A stretch of 64,000 nucleotides of DNA from Anaerolineales bacterium (GTDB lineage: Bacteria; Chloroflexota; Anaerolineae; Anaerolineales; Villigracilaceae). A program made the translations under genes and the position numbers. Each line of letters starts with the position of its first letter. The stretch's first letter is position 1. The DNA is taken from assembly GCA_020634895.1 (NCBI GenBank), contig JACKAV010000005.1, positions 1 to 64,000 of the forward strand, in the 5' to 3' direction. The notes beneath the pieces were generated by a model. That model did not search any database and was not told the origin of the DNA. It worked only from the letters and a program-made list of their open reading frames with translations. Shown in pieces: positions 30,882 to 39,445 of this stretch.

Positions 30882-32249
30882 CTAACTTGATAATTTAGCC
30901 AGCCACTGGTTCGCGGATGTGATGAAGGGCGAAGGCGCATCATTCTTACGAGTGACGTACATCAACCATAGGATGACCATCGGCGCGACAAGACGCCCGT
31001 ATGACCAGGGGAAGAAGTCGAAGGAAGGCAGCATAAATTCGAAGAAATACGCCGCAAAGAAGATCATCCAATGAGTTGGCGATTGGATGCGTTTTAGAAT
31101 GAGGAGGAATGAAAGGGTCACGAACATGCCGTGATGGTCCCAGACAATTGGAGAGCCGAGGGTCATAAAGACGAATAAAGCAGGCGCGGCGTTGAGCAGT
31201 CGGTTTTCTTTCGAAAAGGATTGCGCAAAGATATTTAGTGCCATTGTGTATAGCGTGGCAGCAAGAAGAAGTACTTTTGCACCAAGCGCCATGATGCGAG
31301 TCGTTCCAATTTGAATGCCAAAGAATGGATCAAGGAAGCGCAGAAAAGAATCGAAAGATGTATCGTGAAAATTCGTGTCCGGGATTTGGGCAAGCCCAAT
31401 CGTGTTGTTCACGAATTGCAGATAAATGTCCACCCCGTGCATGGCAATTGGGAAGAGTCCAATGGCGAGAAAAGAGACGGCGAACCAAAATATCCAACGC
31501 CAATTGAATTCAAGTAAAAAGGCAAGCACAATGACAGCCGGGGAGGTCTTGAGGTGGACAGCCAGGGCGAGGGTCAACGCGGAGACAAAAGTATTTTTCG
31601 GATAAGTGAGAATGCTTATCAGGATTAGATCCAATGTCAATAGGTTGACTTGAATAAATCCCAATGTCCGCATGAGCGGGGTGTTGATAAGGAGAAAAAG
31701 CAGAGTAACGACAATCGAAAGATGGTGCGAAAAGCCATATCGTTCAAGAACGCGCACAAGCAAAAAGTAGAATGTGCCCAGCGCAATGACATTGACTGTC
31801 CATAAGACGATCATCACGCCTTGATCGCCAAGCGCAACGATGAATTGAAGCAGGGTTCCCCACAACGGGAGATAAAGATAAGTGTCCGGGAGGGGCTGTC
31901 CGTTGGCAAGGGCGGTGGCGGCTTCGAGATAATAGTGATAATCACCATAACGAAAACGTTCGCGCAGGATTTGCAGATACACGAACATGACGATAAAGAA
32001 TCCCGCGGTGAGCCAAAGGTTTTCTTTTGTTATCTTTTCGCTGGCAAGTAAATAAAGCAGACTTCCCGCCAACAACCACGTAAGGGTAGTGGACGCCAGT
32101 GTGACCGCGAGATTGGACAACGGCCATTCCTGAATGAAGAGGTTCAATCCCGCCACGCCATTGCGGAGGTAAATAACAGCAAGGCTGGCAAGGATCAAAA
32201 AGGTGACCACAAACCAAATGCGTAATGTGTTTTGAAAGGCGCTTTTCAT
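30882..32249 (-). CDS. GT87/DUF2029-like polytopic membrane protein
   Basis: This 455-residue protein has about eleven helices. The first large loop reads RFRYGDYHYYLEAATALANG then DTYLYLPLWG, the 'D-x-x-x-Y...P' layout common in DUF2029/GT87 mannosyltransferases. VWDHHGMFVTLSFLL lies near the C-terminus. In actinobacteria such enzymes use polyprenyl-phosphate mannose; the substrate here is unknown. Its ATG overlaps the stop of the preceding 840-residue gene (ATGA), which indicates translational coupling. Confidence 0.72.
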   Translation of the reverse strand: MKSAFQNTLRIWFVVTFLILASLAVIYLRNGVAGLNLFIQEWPLSNLAVTLASTTLTWLLAGSLLYLLASEKITKENLWLTAGFFIVMFVYLQILRERFRYGDYHYYLEAATALANGQPLPDTYLYLPLWGTLLQFIVALGDQGVMIVLWTVNVIALGTFYFLLVRVLERYGFSHHLSIVVTLLFLLINTPLMRTLGFIQVNLLTLDLILISILTYPKNTFVSALTLALAVHLKTSPAVIVLAFLLEFNWRWIFWFAVSFLAIGLFPIAMHGVDIYLQFVNNTIGLAQIPDTNFHDTSFDSFLRFLDPFFGIQIGTTRIMALGAKVLLLAATLYTMALNIFAQSFSKENRLLNAAPALFVFMTLGSPIVWDHHGMFVTLSFLLILKRIQSPTHWMIFFAAYFFEFMLPSFDFFPWSYGRLVAPMVILWLMYVTRKNDAPSPFITSANQWLAKLSS

Positions 32250-34768
32250 TGTGCTTCCTGAGATGACGCATTATCCCTTAAAACAAGGAATTGAAAGACC
32301 AGTCCAAGCAGGATCAAGGCAGGCGGCAGGAACGACCAACTGTAACGCGGAAAATATCCAATGGGTTTCAAGACGGCATAAACTGGCAGCATGCTCAACA
32401 GGAACAGACTTAATCGCAGGTCGATCTTTGCAAAGATACCCTTCCGATGGATCAAAGATATTAGAGCAACCAGCAAACCAGACAGGATCGGCAAAGTGAT
32501 CATAATCAGATCCAATGGATTTCTTCGAATTTGATTATGCAGGAACTCCTGATCGCCGCCCACGATCACACTAGCAACACTCATCAACACAGACCAAACC
32601 GAAGTCTGGTCATTCATTTCATGGGTCAACGTATAGCCGGGGTGGACATGCATATAGACGAATGCGATCAACAGCGACGGAAGCGGGATTGCAATGAGAT
32701 AAACGGACAGACGCTTCCAACTCCGCCGACACCAGTTAATGAAAGAAACCCAGGCTTGAGAAAACCCGCCAGTAAGGGCAGGCGCAAGAAAGGTAATGGA
32801 AGTAAAAATGGCGCCTGCAAAGTTCAGGCGCAGCATTCCGGTCACCAAACCGGTTGCGAACATCGAGACGAATTTTCCCTCTTTTGCAAAATATGCCCCC
32901 AACAACAGGGTCATGATCGCCAGAGGTTCTATCAACCCAAAGCGAAAGAAGTAGATAAAACTGACCGGCAAAAGAAAGAGCAGGAATGTCGCATTTGCAG
33001 CCACAAACGATGTCCGTTTTGACAAACCAAAATAAACTGCAACCTCCACCATCAAGAGAACACTCAAAAGTGCTGACCAGACATTCAGGTAGAACTGTGC
33101 CGCAAGGGATTGTCCAAACAGGATGTGCATCACTCCGATCACATACGGGTAAAGAACCTTGTACGCCCACGGCGGGGATTTAAAGAGGAACGCGTCACCG
33201 CCAACATAAATATTTCGCGCCAACATTTGATATTCGCTAACATCCTGAAATTGCGGAAGGACGATCACACTTTGCAGGTTGTGAATATCCAATGGCAGGA
33301 ACATCAACAGGACTGGAATGCCGATGGCGAATAAATATCCCATATTCGAATATGAACGTGAACGAAGCATAAAGTCGAGAAATTTGATAACAGCAAGGAT
33401 AATTACGATCGCAATAAATAAGATATGGATGCCAGGCTTGTCTGCCGCATCGGCAATATAGTAAATGACGAATCCCGTCAACGCGAGATAGAGATCGACC
33501 GTATCGAGAATCCCAGCCCAAAACAAATCAAGAATTCCAGCAAACAGACCAAATAAGATCACACAAGCCAAAACCAGAACGAACAGGTTTTGAATAAATT
33601 GAAAAGCAGCGACAGGAAAATCAAACGCGGACGGGGAAAGATATATCTTTGAAAACGCGGGACGCGCTGAGCCGTCCGAACCGAGAATGACCGGTTCGAA
33701 GCGGGCGTTTCCATAACTGGTAAACAAGATCGTTCCCTGCAGTGTTGAATTGCCTACATAAGGAATCTCATTAAAAATATCGGCATTCAGATCATCCACA
33801 GACTTGGCGGTTTCAACTCCGGTTACAGTTCCAGAAGAATCCACCAATTCGATCTGTCGCTCACTAGCGCCTTGAACCAATACAACGAGCCGCTCCTCTT
33901 CACTTAAAGAAATTGCGCCATTGAATTTGACGGCAAGCCAGAAAGTCCTATTATCGAAGCCGTGGCTGTTGATGTATTCAATTGGCAGGTCATAGAATGA
34001 GCGATATGGAAGCCGCATCACTTCGCTGTAGGATGAATCGAAGAAGGATGCATAGGTCCGCTCCCAGTTATCGGATCGTAGCGCTTCTTCACTCGAGTAC
34101 GCATGAACGCCCAAACCGGACTGAGGAAGGAAAAAGCTCAGGGTTAATCTCAAGACAAGCATCAGGGCGAGAAGAGCCGTCACTATCCTTTTGGAGAGAA
34201 AACTCCGCCCGAAGAAAAATGCGAGAGGCAGGATCAAAGTCGCAGCGACGAATTCCAATGGCGTATTCCAAGGGAAGCCATCCAATAACGAGGGGACACG
34301 AGATGGAATAAGCAAGATGCCGTAGCCGATCAAAATGGAGGCAAGCGACCAACGGCTTGACGTGTTCTGTATAGCTTGAGGTTCTTGAGTTGGTTGAAAG
34401 AAGAAAAGAATTTCAATACCAACCAGCCAAATTGCCGCAAGTATCGGACTGATTATCCTTAGCGCATCAATGTTGGGATGGCGGAGGAAGAAAAAAGCCG
34501 AAATCAAAATGGGAACAGCAAGTGAAACAAATTGACCCTGCCTGCCACTCAACAGCGGTAAGAAATAGGATGCGCGCGCCTTTAAAAAGATGGGAACGGC
34601 AAGAAAAGACAACCCTGCAAGCATGACCATGACAGCAAGCAAAGTGGTGGTGCGCAAATGTTGTGAAAGCGCAATGGAGAGAGTCCATCCACTCGCAAGG
34701 ATGAATTGAATTCCTGCGAGTTGGAAGAAACGAGTGAGGCGAGAGTCAGTGTCAGGCGAAAGGTTCAT
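32246..34768 (-). CDS. 840-residue polytopic membrane protein with extracytoplasmic insert
   Basis: The first third is about eight helices. It is followed by a soluble stretch of roughly 180 residues (YSSEEALRSDNWERTYAS ... FEPVILGSDGSARP), then helices again. A loop in the second half reads MLARNIYVGGDAFLFKSPPW, then YKVLYPYVIGVMHILFG, which resembles GT-C-like proteins seen in exopolysaccharide loci. No motif is decisive. It starts 1 base after the metH stop and overlaps the GT87-like gene, so it is clearly in the same transcript as metH. Confidence 0.65.
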   Translation of the reverse strand: MNLSPDTDSRLTRFFQLAGIQFILASGWTLSIALSQHLRTTTLLAVMVMLAGLSFLAVPIFLKARASYFLPLLSGRQGQFVSLAVPILISAFFFLRHPNIDALRIISPILAAIWLVGIEILFFFQPTQEPQAIQNTSSRWSLASILIGYGILLIPSRVPSLLDGFPWNTPLEFVAATLILPLAFFFGRSFLSKRIVTALLALMLVLRLTLSFFLPQSGLGVHAYSSEEALRSDNWERTYASFFDSSYSEVMRLPYRSFYDLPIEYINSHGFDNRTFWLAVKFNGAISLSEEERLVVLVQGASERQIELVDSSGTVTGVETAKSVDDLNADIFNEIPYVGNSTLQGTILFTSYGNARFEPVILGSDGSARPAFSKIYLSPSAFDFPVAAFQFIQNLFVLVLACVILFGLFAGILDLFWAGILDTVDLYLALTGFVIYYIADAADKPGIHILFIAIVIILAVIKFLDFMLRSRSYSNMGYLFAIGIPVLLMFLPLDIHNLQSVIVLPQFQDVSEYQMLARNIYVGGDAFLFKSPPWAYKVLYPYVIGVMHILFGQSLAAQFYLNVWSALLSVLLMVEVAVYFGLSKRTSFVAANATFLLFLLPVSFIYFFRFGLIEPLAIMTLLLGAYFAKEGKFVSMFATGLVTGMLRLNFAGAIFTSITFLAPALTGGFSQAWVSFINWCRRSWKRLSVYLIAIPLPSLLIAFVYMHVHPGYTLTHEMNDQTSVWSVLMSVASVIVGGDQEFLHNQIRRNPLDLIMITLPILSGLLVALISLIHRKGIFAKIDLRLSLFLLSMLPVYAVLKPIGYFPRYSWSFLPPALILLGLVFQFLVLRDNASSQEAQ

Positions 34769-34769
34769 A

Positions 34770-37700
34770 TTATTTGGTCAATTGTTCAACGCGGCTCTCA
34801 CCCACCGAGTAGTATTTGGCATCCTTGTGATGGACAATGATGGCAGCGGTGGACTGTTCGGGAATCAGTTGTCCCGATACGGAGAGGCTCATACCCAACT
34901 CCGATTCTACAGCAGGAAGCAATTTAAAGACCTTGAAATGATCTTCGAGTTCAGGGATGGCGGGATACCCCCATGAGTAACGTTTGCCTTGGTTTTCAGC
35001 AAGACCAAGTTCGCGGCGGACGTGTTCATGCAAGTAATTCGCAGTCGCTTCTGCGGCTTGGACGGCGAGTCCATGCACGAAGTAGGCTTCGGTGTAATCG
35101 TTGGCAGATTGCAGTTTTTCAAACTTTTCTGTGGCTTCCTGACCAACAGTGACAACTTGCAAGGCAACCACATCCATTTGACCAGACTCAACCGAAGCAT
35201 AGTAATCAGAAAGAGCAAGATAATCGCCATAAGGCTGACGCGGGAAGGTGAAACGGGTTAAAGGCTGCGGGTTGGAAGGGTCAAAGCTTTCGGGGTTGTA
35301 GACGATCAGGTCATTGCCGTCGGCTTGGCAAGGGAAGTAGCCGTATACAGCCTGCGGTTTGAGCCAGTTTTCTTTGAGAGCTTCTTTGGTCATTTTGGCG
35401 AGGCGGGCATCGAACTCGGCTTTGAGTTTGTCCCATTCCGCGCCGTGGGTGTTCTTCGCGCCCCACGAAAGGCGATACAACTCGTTCATGTTGAGGTGCT
35501 TCAAAACCATTTCAAGCGGCATGTCTTTGACGATGCGCTGTCCGAGTTTGGCAGGCAAGGCAATGGGAGACGGCACAATATTTGACCGCTGACCGCTGAC
35601 CGCTGATTGCTCATTCTGCGAAGCACGATTGAGTTCCATTTCGGATTCTTTGCGGATTCTTGCGAGCAGTTCGGGACGCTTCACTTTATCGATAAGCGTG
35701 TCCATTGTTTCCAAGCCTTCAAACGCATCTTTACAATAGAAGACGCCCGCCTCGTAGGATGAGCCATCTTCCGTTTGCAGGATACGGCGACCGAAACGGC
35801 GATTAATTGCCGCGCCTCCGATCAGGACCGGGAAGCTGAGTTGGCGACGTTGGAGTTCGTTCACGATGAGCGGCATCTGCTTGGATGTGGACACAAGCAA
35901 CGCCGAAAGACCGATCGCAGTCGCATTAACTTCCACAGCTTTGGTGATGATGGTCTCGGCAGGGACCTGCTTGCCGAGGTCAATGACGGTGTAGCCGTTA
36001 TTGGCGAGGATGGTCTTGACCAAATTCTTGCCGATGTCATGCACATCGCCATAGACGGTGGCAATGACAACTGTTCCCTTGGTAACGCCTTCGACTTTCT
36101 CGAGATAATTTTCAAGATGCGAGACGGTCTTCTTCATCGTTTCAGCGGACTGAAGCACAAAGGGAAGAATCAATTCGCCCGCGCCAAACTTGTCACCTAC
36201 TTCTTTCATGGCGGGCAACAAAACATTATTCAAAACATCCACAGCCACTTCATGCGTACTCGCCCTCATCCCCAACCCTTCCCCCGAGGGGGGAAGGGAG
36301 TCTGTACCCCTCTCCAACGGGAGAGGGGTTAGGGGCGAGGGTGTAAGACGCTCATCTAAAATATTCCAAATCTCATTCAAAACTTCTTCAGTCTTATTAA
36401 GTACATCGCTATTCCAGAAACGAACAACCTTCACACCTTGCTTTTCTTGCAAAATTTTCGTACGTTCTTCATCATAGTGAATAGCATCATCTTCGTTGTG
36501 TTGACTGCCGTCCAGTTCTACGCATAGTTTTGCTTCATGGCAATAGAAGTCAAGAATATACCCTTCCATCGGATGTTGACGGCGAAACTTTACGTCATGG
36601 AAGGCACGATTACGGAGGATATTCCACATCAATTGTTCGGCTTCTGTGGATTCTTTGCGAAGTTCCCGAATTCGGGCTTTGAGTTCATCAGGAAGGCGAG
36701 GGTTATATTTGTGAGGTTTGCCCTCTTCCCCAGCCCTTCCCCCGAGGGGGGAAGGGGGCAGCCCCCCCTCTCCAACGGGAGAGGGGTTAGGGGTGAGGGA
36801 GCGATTGATGATCTCATCAATATCCGCTTCGACGCCGTCCTTAACGCGGTGCAGGATCTTCCAATGCAAGCGTTGCTCGGGAGTCATGCCTGCGGTTGGG
36901 TCCGCGACCGTAGACTCGGCTGAAACTGTGACGTTTTCAAAATGTTCGATAAAACGCTGGAGCGCGTCTTCGCGGCGATTGAAGATGAGGTCTTCGCACA
37001 ATTCGCGTTCTTCGGTGTCGATCTCCGCATACGGTTTGACATGTGCAGCGTTGACGATCGCCATATCCAAACCCGCCTCCACACAGTAATAAAGCATAAC
37101 GGAGTTAAGCGCAGGACGGGCTTGCGGTGCGAGACCGAAGGACAGATTACTGACGCCCAACGACGTCATCACACCGGGGAGATTCTGTTTGATAAGCCGA
37201 ATGCCTTCGATGGTCTCTTTAGCCGAGTCAACAAATTCCGCGTCACCGGTAGCGAGGGTGAAGGTCAGATCATCGAAGACGAGATCCACAGGCTTGAGTC
37301 CGTGGTCGTTGACGGCAATGTCGTAGATGCGTTTGGCAACTTCATATTTCCGCTGCGCGGTCTTTGCCATGCCGTTTTCGTCGATGGTGAGACAAATCAC
37401 AGCGGCGTTGTATTTTTTAGCAAGTCCAAAAATCTTATCGGCTTTTTCACGACCTGATTCAAGATGAGTTGAGTTAATGAGACAGCGCCCCGGCGCGGTT
37501 TGCAAAGCGATCTCAAGCACATCGGGCTCGGTGGTATCGATCACAAGCGGAACATCCACGCCCATTTGTAATTTCTTAATGACCTTGCGCATCTGCTCGC
37601 CTTCGTCCGCGCGCTCGGTGACAGCGACAGAAATATCAAGGGCGTGTGCACCGCCTGCTACTTGTTCGCGTGCGATGTCGAGGATGCCATCGTAATCTTC

Positions 37701-38828
37701 TTCAAGCAAGAGCCGCTTGAACTTGCGTGAACCTTGCGCGTTGCAACGTTCGCCGAGCAGGGTCGGAGCGGGATTCTGTCGCATGGCAATCGCTGACATG
37801 GCAGAAGCAAGCTGAGGCGTAGATCGATCCGGTCGCTTGGGAGCAGGAGTCTGATTCAGTTTGTCAACAAGCAGCTTAAGATGAGTCGGCGTCGTGCCAC
37901 AGCATCCACCCACTACAGAAATGTTGTGCTTGGTAACGAATTCATACAAGTCATTCGCGAACGGTTCCGGCTCAAGCGGATAGACCGCCTGACCATCGAC
38001 ATTCAACGGAAGACCCGCATTGGGAATGCACGAAACCGGCAGCGTGGAATTTTCGCCGAGGAAGCGGATCGGCTCGCGCATGTGTTCGGGACCAGTGGAG
38101 CAGTTGAGACCGATGACATCGATGCCCATGCCTTCGAGAATGGTGAGCGACGCGTTGATGTCGGTGCCGAGCAGCATGCGGCCGGTCGTATCAAGCGTGA
38201 CCTGAGCCTGAATCGGCAAATAGACATTCGTTTCGCTGAAAGCTTTGTGAATGCCAGTGATGGCGGCTTTGACTTCGAGAATATCCTGCGAAGTTTCGAT
38301 GAGCAAAAGGTCAACGCCGCCTTGAATGAGACCGACCGCCTGTTCGCGGAAAGTGTCGATGAGTTCATCGTAGGCGATGTTCGAAAGTTCGGGATCGTTC
38401 GTTGACGGCAGTTTGCCGGACGGACCAATCGAGCCAGCAACGAAACGAGGGTAGGGGCGGGGTGACCCCGCCCTTACTTTGGTGGAATATTCGTCCGCAA
38501 TTCTTCTCGCCAAACTCGCCGCCGCCATATTGATTTCGATAATTCGATCTTGCAAGCCGTATTCCTGCATCGTCAAACGATTCGAACGGAAGGTATCCGT
38601 TTCGAGCACATCCACGCCCGCTTCCATGAACGAGCGGTGGACTTTTTCCACGGCTTCGGGGTACGAGATGACGAGGTAGTCGTTGCATCCGTTGTATTGT
38701 TCACCGCCGAAATGTTCGGCGGTCAGATTTTGTAATTGCAGGCTCGTTCCCATCGCGCCATCAAAGACAAGGACTTTCTTTTCGAGGGCGTCGAGGTAAC
38801 GTCGATTGGTGTATTTGCGATTAGTCAT
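34770..38828 (-). CDS. metH: Cobalamin-dependent methionine synthase carrying an in-frame DUF559 cassette
   Basis: This 1352-residue protein transfers methyl from methyl-THF to homocysteine through B12. Domains in order: homocysteine barrel (FDGAMGTSLQLQ, NCSTGPEH, zinc cysteines in GGCCGTTPTH), pterin-binding barrel (LLGERCNAQGSRKFK, PLVIDTTEP, GVSNLSFGL), then residues about 677-856 of foreign origin. After these come the B12 cap (AMKEVGDKFGAGELILP), the B12 domain with the axial His in YGDVHDIGKN, and the SAM-binding activation domain (YSWGYPAIPELEDHF). Without the insert it would be about 1173 residues, normal for MetH. The insert lies in the surface linker after ADIDEIINRS and before THEVAVDVLNN, where an extra domain may be tolerated. 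Two smaller repeat-derived peptides are also present (38451-38476, 35583-35610). Confidence 0.95.
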   Translation of the reverse strand: MTNRKYTNRRYLDALEKKVLVFDGAMGTSLQLQNLTAEHFGGEQYNGCNDYLVISYPEAVEKVHRSFMEAGVDVLETDTFRSNRLTMQEYGLQDRIIEINMAAASLARRIADEYSTKVRAGSPRPYPRFVAGSIGPSGKLPSTNDPELSNIAYDELIDTFREQAVGLIQGGVDLLLIETSQDILEVKAAITGIHKAFSETNVYLPIQAQVTLDTTGRMLLGTDINASLTILEGMGIDVIGLNCSTGPEHMREPIRFLGENSTLPVSCIPNAGLPLNVDGQAVYPLEPEPFANDLYEFVTKHNISVVGGCCGTTPTHLKLLVDKLNQTPAPKRPDRSTPQLASAMSAIAMRQNPAPTLLGERCNAQGSRKFKRLLLEEDYDGILDIAREQVAGGAHALDISVAVTERADEGEQMRKVIKKLQMGVDVPLVIDTTEPDVLEIALQTAPGRCLINSTHLESGREKADKIFGLAKKYNAAVICLTIDENGMAKTAQRKYEVAKRIYDIAVNDHGLKPVDLVFDDLTFTLATGDAEFVDSAKETIEGIRLIKQNLPGVMTSLGVSNLSFGLAPQARPALNSVMLYYCVEAGLDMAIVNAAHVKPYAEIDTEERELCEDLIFNRREDALQRFIEHFENVTVSAESTVADPTAGMTPEQRLHWKILHRVKDGVEADIDEIINRSLTPNPSPVGEGGLPPSPLGGRAGEEGKPHKYNPRLPDELKARIRELRKESTEAEQLMWNILRNRAFHDVKFRRQHPMEGYILDFYCHEAKLCVELDGSQHNEDDAIHYDEERTKILQEKQGVKVVRFWNSDVLNKTEEVLNEIWNILDERLTPSPLTPLPLERGTDSLPPSGEGLGMRASTHEVAVDVLNNVLLPAMKEVGDKFGAGELILPFVLQSAETMKKTVSHLENYLEKVEGVTKGTVVIATVYGDVHDIGKNLVKTILANNGYTVIDLGKQVPAETIITKAVEVNATAIGLSALLVSTSKQMPLIVNELQRRQLSFPVLIGGAAINRRFGRRILQTEDGSSYEAGVFYCKDAFEGLETMDTLIDKVKRPELLARIRKESEMELNRASQNEQSAVSGQRSNIVPSPIALPAKLGQRIVKDMPLEMVLKHLNMNELYRLSWGAKNTHGAEWDKLKAEFDARLAKMTKEALKENWLKPQAVYGYFPCQADGNDLIVYNPESFDPSNPQPLTRFTFPRQPYGDYLALSDYYASVESGQMDVVALQVVTVGQEATEKFEKLQSANDYTEAYFVHGLAVQAAEATANYLHEHVRRELGLAENQGKRYSWGYPAIPELEDHFKVFKLLPAVESELGMSLSVSGQLIPEQSTAAIIVHHKDAKYYSVGESRVEQLTK
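35583..35610. repeat. 'accgctg' tandem repeat inside metH
   Basis: Three 8-base units (accgctg followed by a or similar) in a row, ending gctgattgctc, are translated in frame as QSAVSGQRSN in the linker before the activation domain. Related 'agctgatcgcc' and 'catcagcc' words fill the enlarged P3 of the SAM riboswitch (about 39480-39560). Confidence 0.55.
36263..36341. repeat. 79-bp double-hairpin repeat, copy A (3' side of the DUF559 cassette)
   Basis: The outer stem words are ccctcatcccc and ggggcgaggg, enclosing hairpin 1 (ccttcccccgaggggggaagg) and hairpin 2 (cccctctccaacgggagagggg, split by aacg). It is the same length and orientation as copy B at 36721-36799, with about 69 of 79 positions identical by eye; most differences are in the short spacer between the hairpins. 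Confidence 0.85.
36721..36799. repeat. 79-bp double-hairpin repeat, copy B (5' side of the DUF559 cassette)
   Basis: The outer words are ccctcttcccc and ggggtgaggg, with hairpins 1 and 2 identical in core to copy A. Read with metH it encodes LTPNPSPVGEGGLPPSPLGG and the next residues, a Pro/Gly/Ser-rich flexible linker with no stop codon. Copy A gives a similar linker (LTPLPLERGTDSLPPSGEGL). Confidence 0.85.
38451..38476. repeat. 'gtaggggc' palindrome inside the metH N-terminal domain
   Basis: The sequence gtaggggcggggt then gaccccgccctta is a near-perfect inverted repeat. It is translated in frame as KVRAGSPRPYP just before the conserved FVAGSIGPSGK segment of the homocysteine barrel. The same core sequence occurs intergenically at 8582-8609. 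Confidence 0.7.
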
Positions 38829-38955
38829 TAAATTAGTTCTCCTAAAGGTTCATCCGCAGATTACGCAGATTGAAAAAACTTTTTATATCCGCAAAGAGCA
38901 CCAAGTTTGCTAAAAGAAACTTTGGTTTTCTTTGCGTTCTTAGCGGGCTTTGCGG
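38829..38955. repeat. Repeat-like spacer between the SnoaL-like gene and metH
   Basis: The words catccgcagattacgcagat, ctttgcgttcttagcgggc and ctttgcggttaattctttgc look like members of dispersed repeat families. A short inverted repeat (ccaagtttgc..., ...aaactttgg) is seen. The metH ribosome-binding site (aggagaact) is at its metH end. Confidence 0.5.
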
Positions 38956-39384
38956 TTAATTCTTTGCGCCCGAGTGAATGGACGCCTTTCCTTCATTCCA
39001 CAAAACCTTTTGTGTAATGCCGCTGATCTTCCATTCTTCCTGCGCTTTTACAAGCTGGAAAATATAGATGCAATGTGAAGTAAATTCTTCTTCATCCGAC
39101 TTTCGCCAAACGACCATCGAAGCGCGGCAGGTGGCAGAATTTGCATCCATGAAGTCAATTTCGAAATTACCGACCAAATGATGCAGTTTCAAATGGTCAA
39201 GCGACTCGCGGCGGGATTTGACGTAATCCACGGCGGTAACAGTTTGCGGCGGTGTGCCGCGCAAGTCGGAATAATCCGTGAATACAGATTCGGTCAGGCA
39301 GGCTTGCAAGCCGTCCCAATCTTTCACATCGAAGGAATTGGCAAATTTCGCGATAACCTTTTGAACGGATAAATTATCCTGCAT
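38956..39384 (-). CDS. SnoaL-like / NTF2-fold protein, first gene after the SAM riboswitch
   Basis: This 142-residue protein has the NTF2-like cone fold pattern: N-terminal helix VQKVIAKFANSFDVKDWDGL, then CLTESVFTDYSDLRG, then strands HLVGNFEIDF, ATCRASMVVWRK and HCIYIFQLVKAQEEWKI ending in a Trp-containing strand. It resembles SnoaL_4-type domains, many of which are isomerases, dehydratases or ligand-binding proteins; the substrate is unknown. It is the first gene behind the riboswitch terminator and precedes metH, so its level should follow cellular SAM. Start 39384 follows gaaaggtagattc; an upstream TTG at 39399 is less likely. Confidence 0.75.
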   Translation of the reverse strand: MQDNLSVQKVIAKFANSFDVKDWDGLQACLTESVFTDYSDLRGTPPQTVTAVDYVKSRRESLDHLKLHHLVGNFEIDFMDANSATCRASMVVWRKSDEEEFTSHCIYIFQLVKAQEEWKISGITQKVLWNEGKASIHSGAKN

Positions 39385-39400
39385 GAATCTACCTTTCAAT

Positions 39401-39425
39401 AAAAACGCCTCTCAAGAGAGAGGCG
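39401..39425 (-). terminator. SAM-riboswitch expression-platform terminator
   Basis: On the minus strand, cgcctctc/gagaggcg with a 4-base loop is followed by tttttatt, 17 bases before the SnoaL-like start codon. It lies just after the riboswitch P1 helix; P1 3'-side gagag words could pair with cctctctc to form an antiterminator. Confidence 0.85.
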
Positions 39426-39445
39426 ACACGCTAGCGCATATCAAC

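Larger units (their letters stand above)
36263..36799 (-). mobile_element. Repeat-flanked DUF559 nuclease cassette inserted in frame in metH
   Basis: The cassette is 537 bp, exactly 179 codons, from the outer end of repeat copy B to that of copy A. Between the repeats (metH residues about 706-827) is a full DUF559 domain related to Vsr/PD-(D/E)XK nucleases: RELRKESTEAEQLMWNILRN, KFRRQHPMEGYILDFYC, then the catalytic-type CVELDGSQH, YDEERTKIL and VVRFWNSDVL. The expected acidic residues (Asp in ILDF, Glu and Asp in VELDG) are intact. No Met start lies before the domain, so it is translated only as part of MetH. It shows no intein splice motifs. Mobility is inferred from the flanking direct repeats and related repeats elsewhere. 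Confidence 0.8.

Noticed and set aside
36263..36799. Intein inside MetH
   Set aside because: The insert lacks intein features: no N-terminal Cys/Ser with block B histidine, no C-terminal HN followed by Cys/Ser/Thr. The flanking peptides are translations of palindromic DNA.
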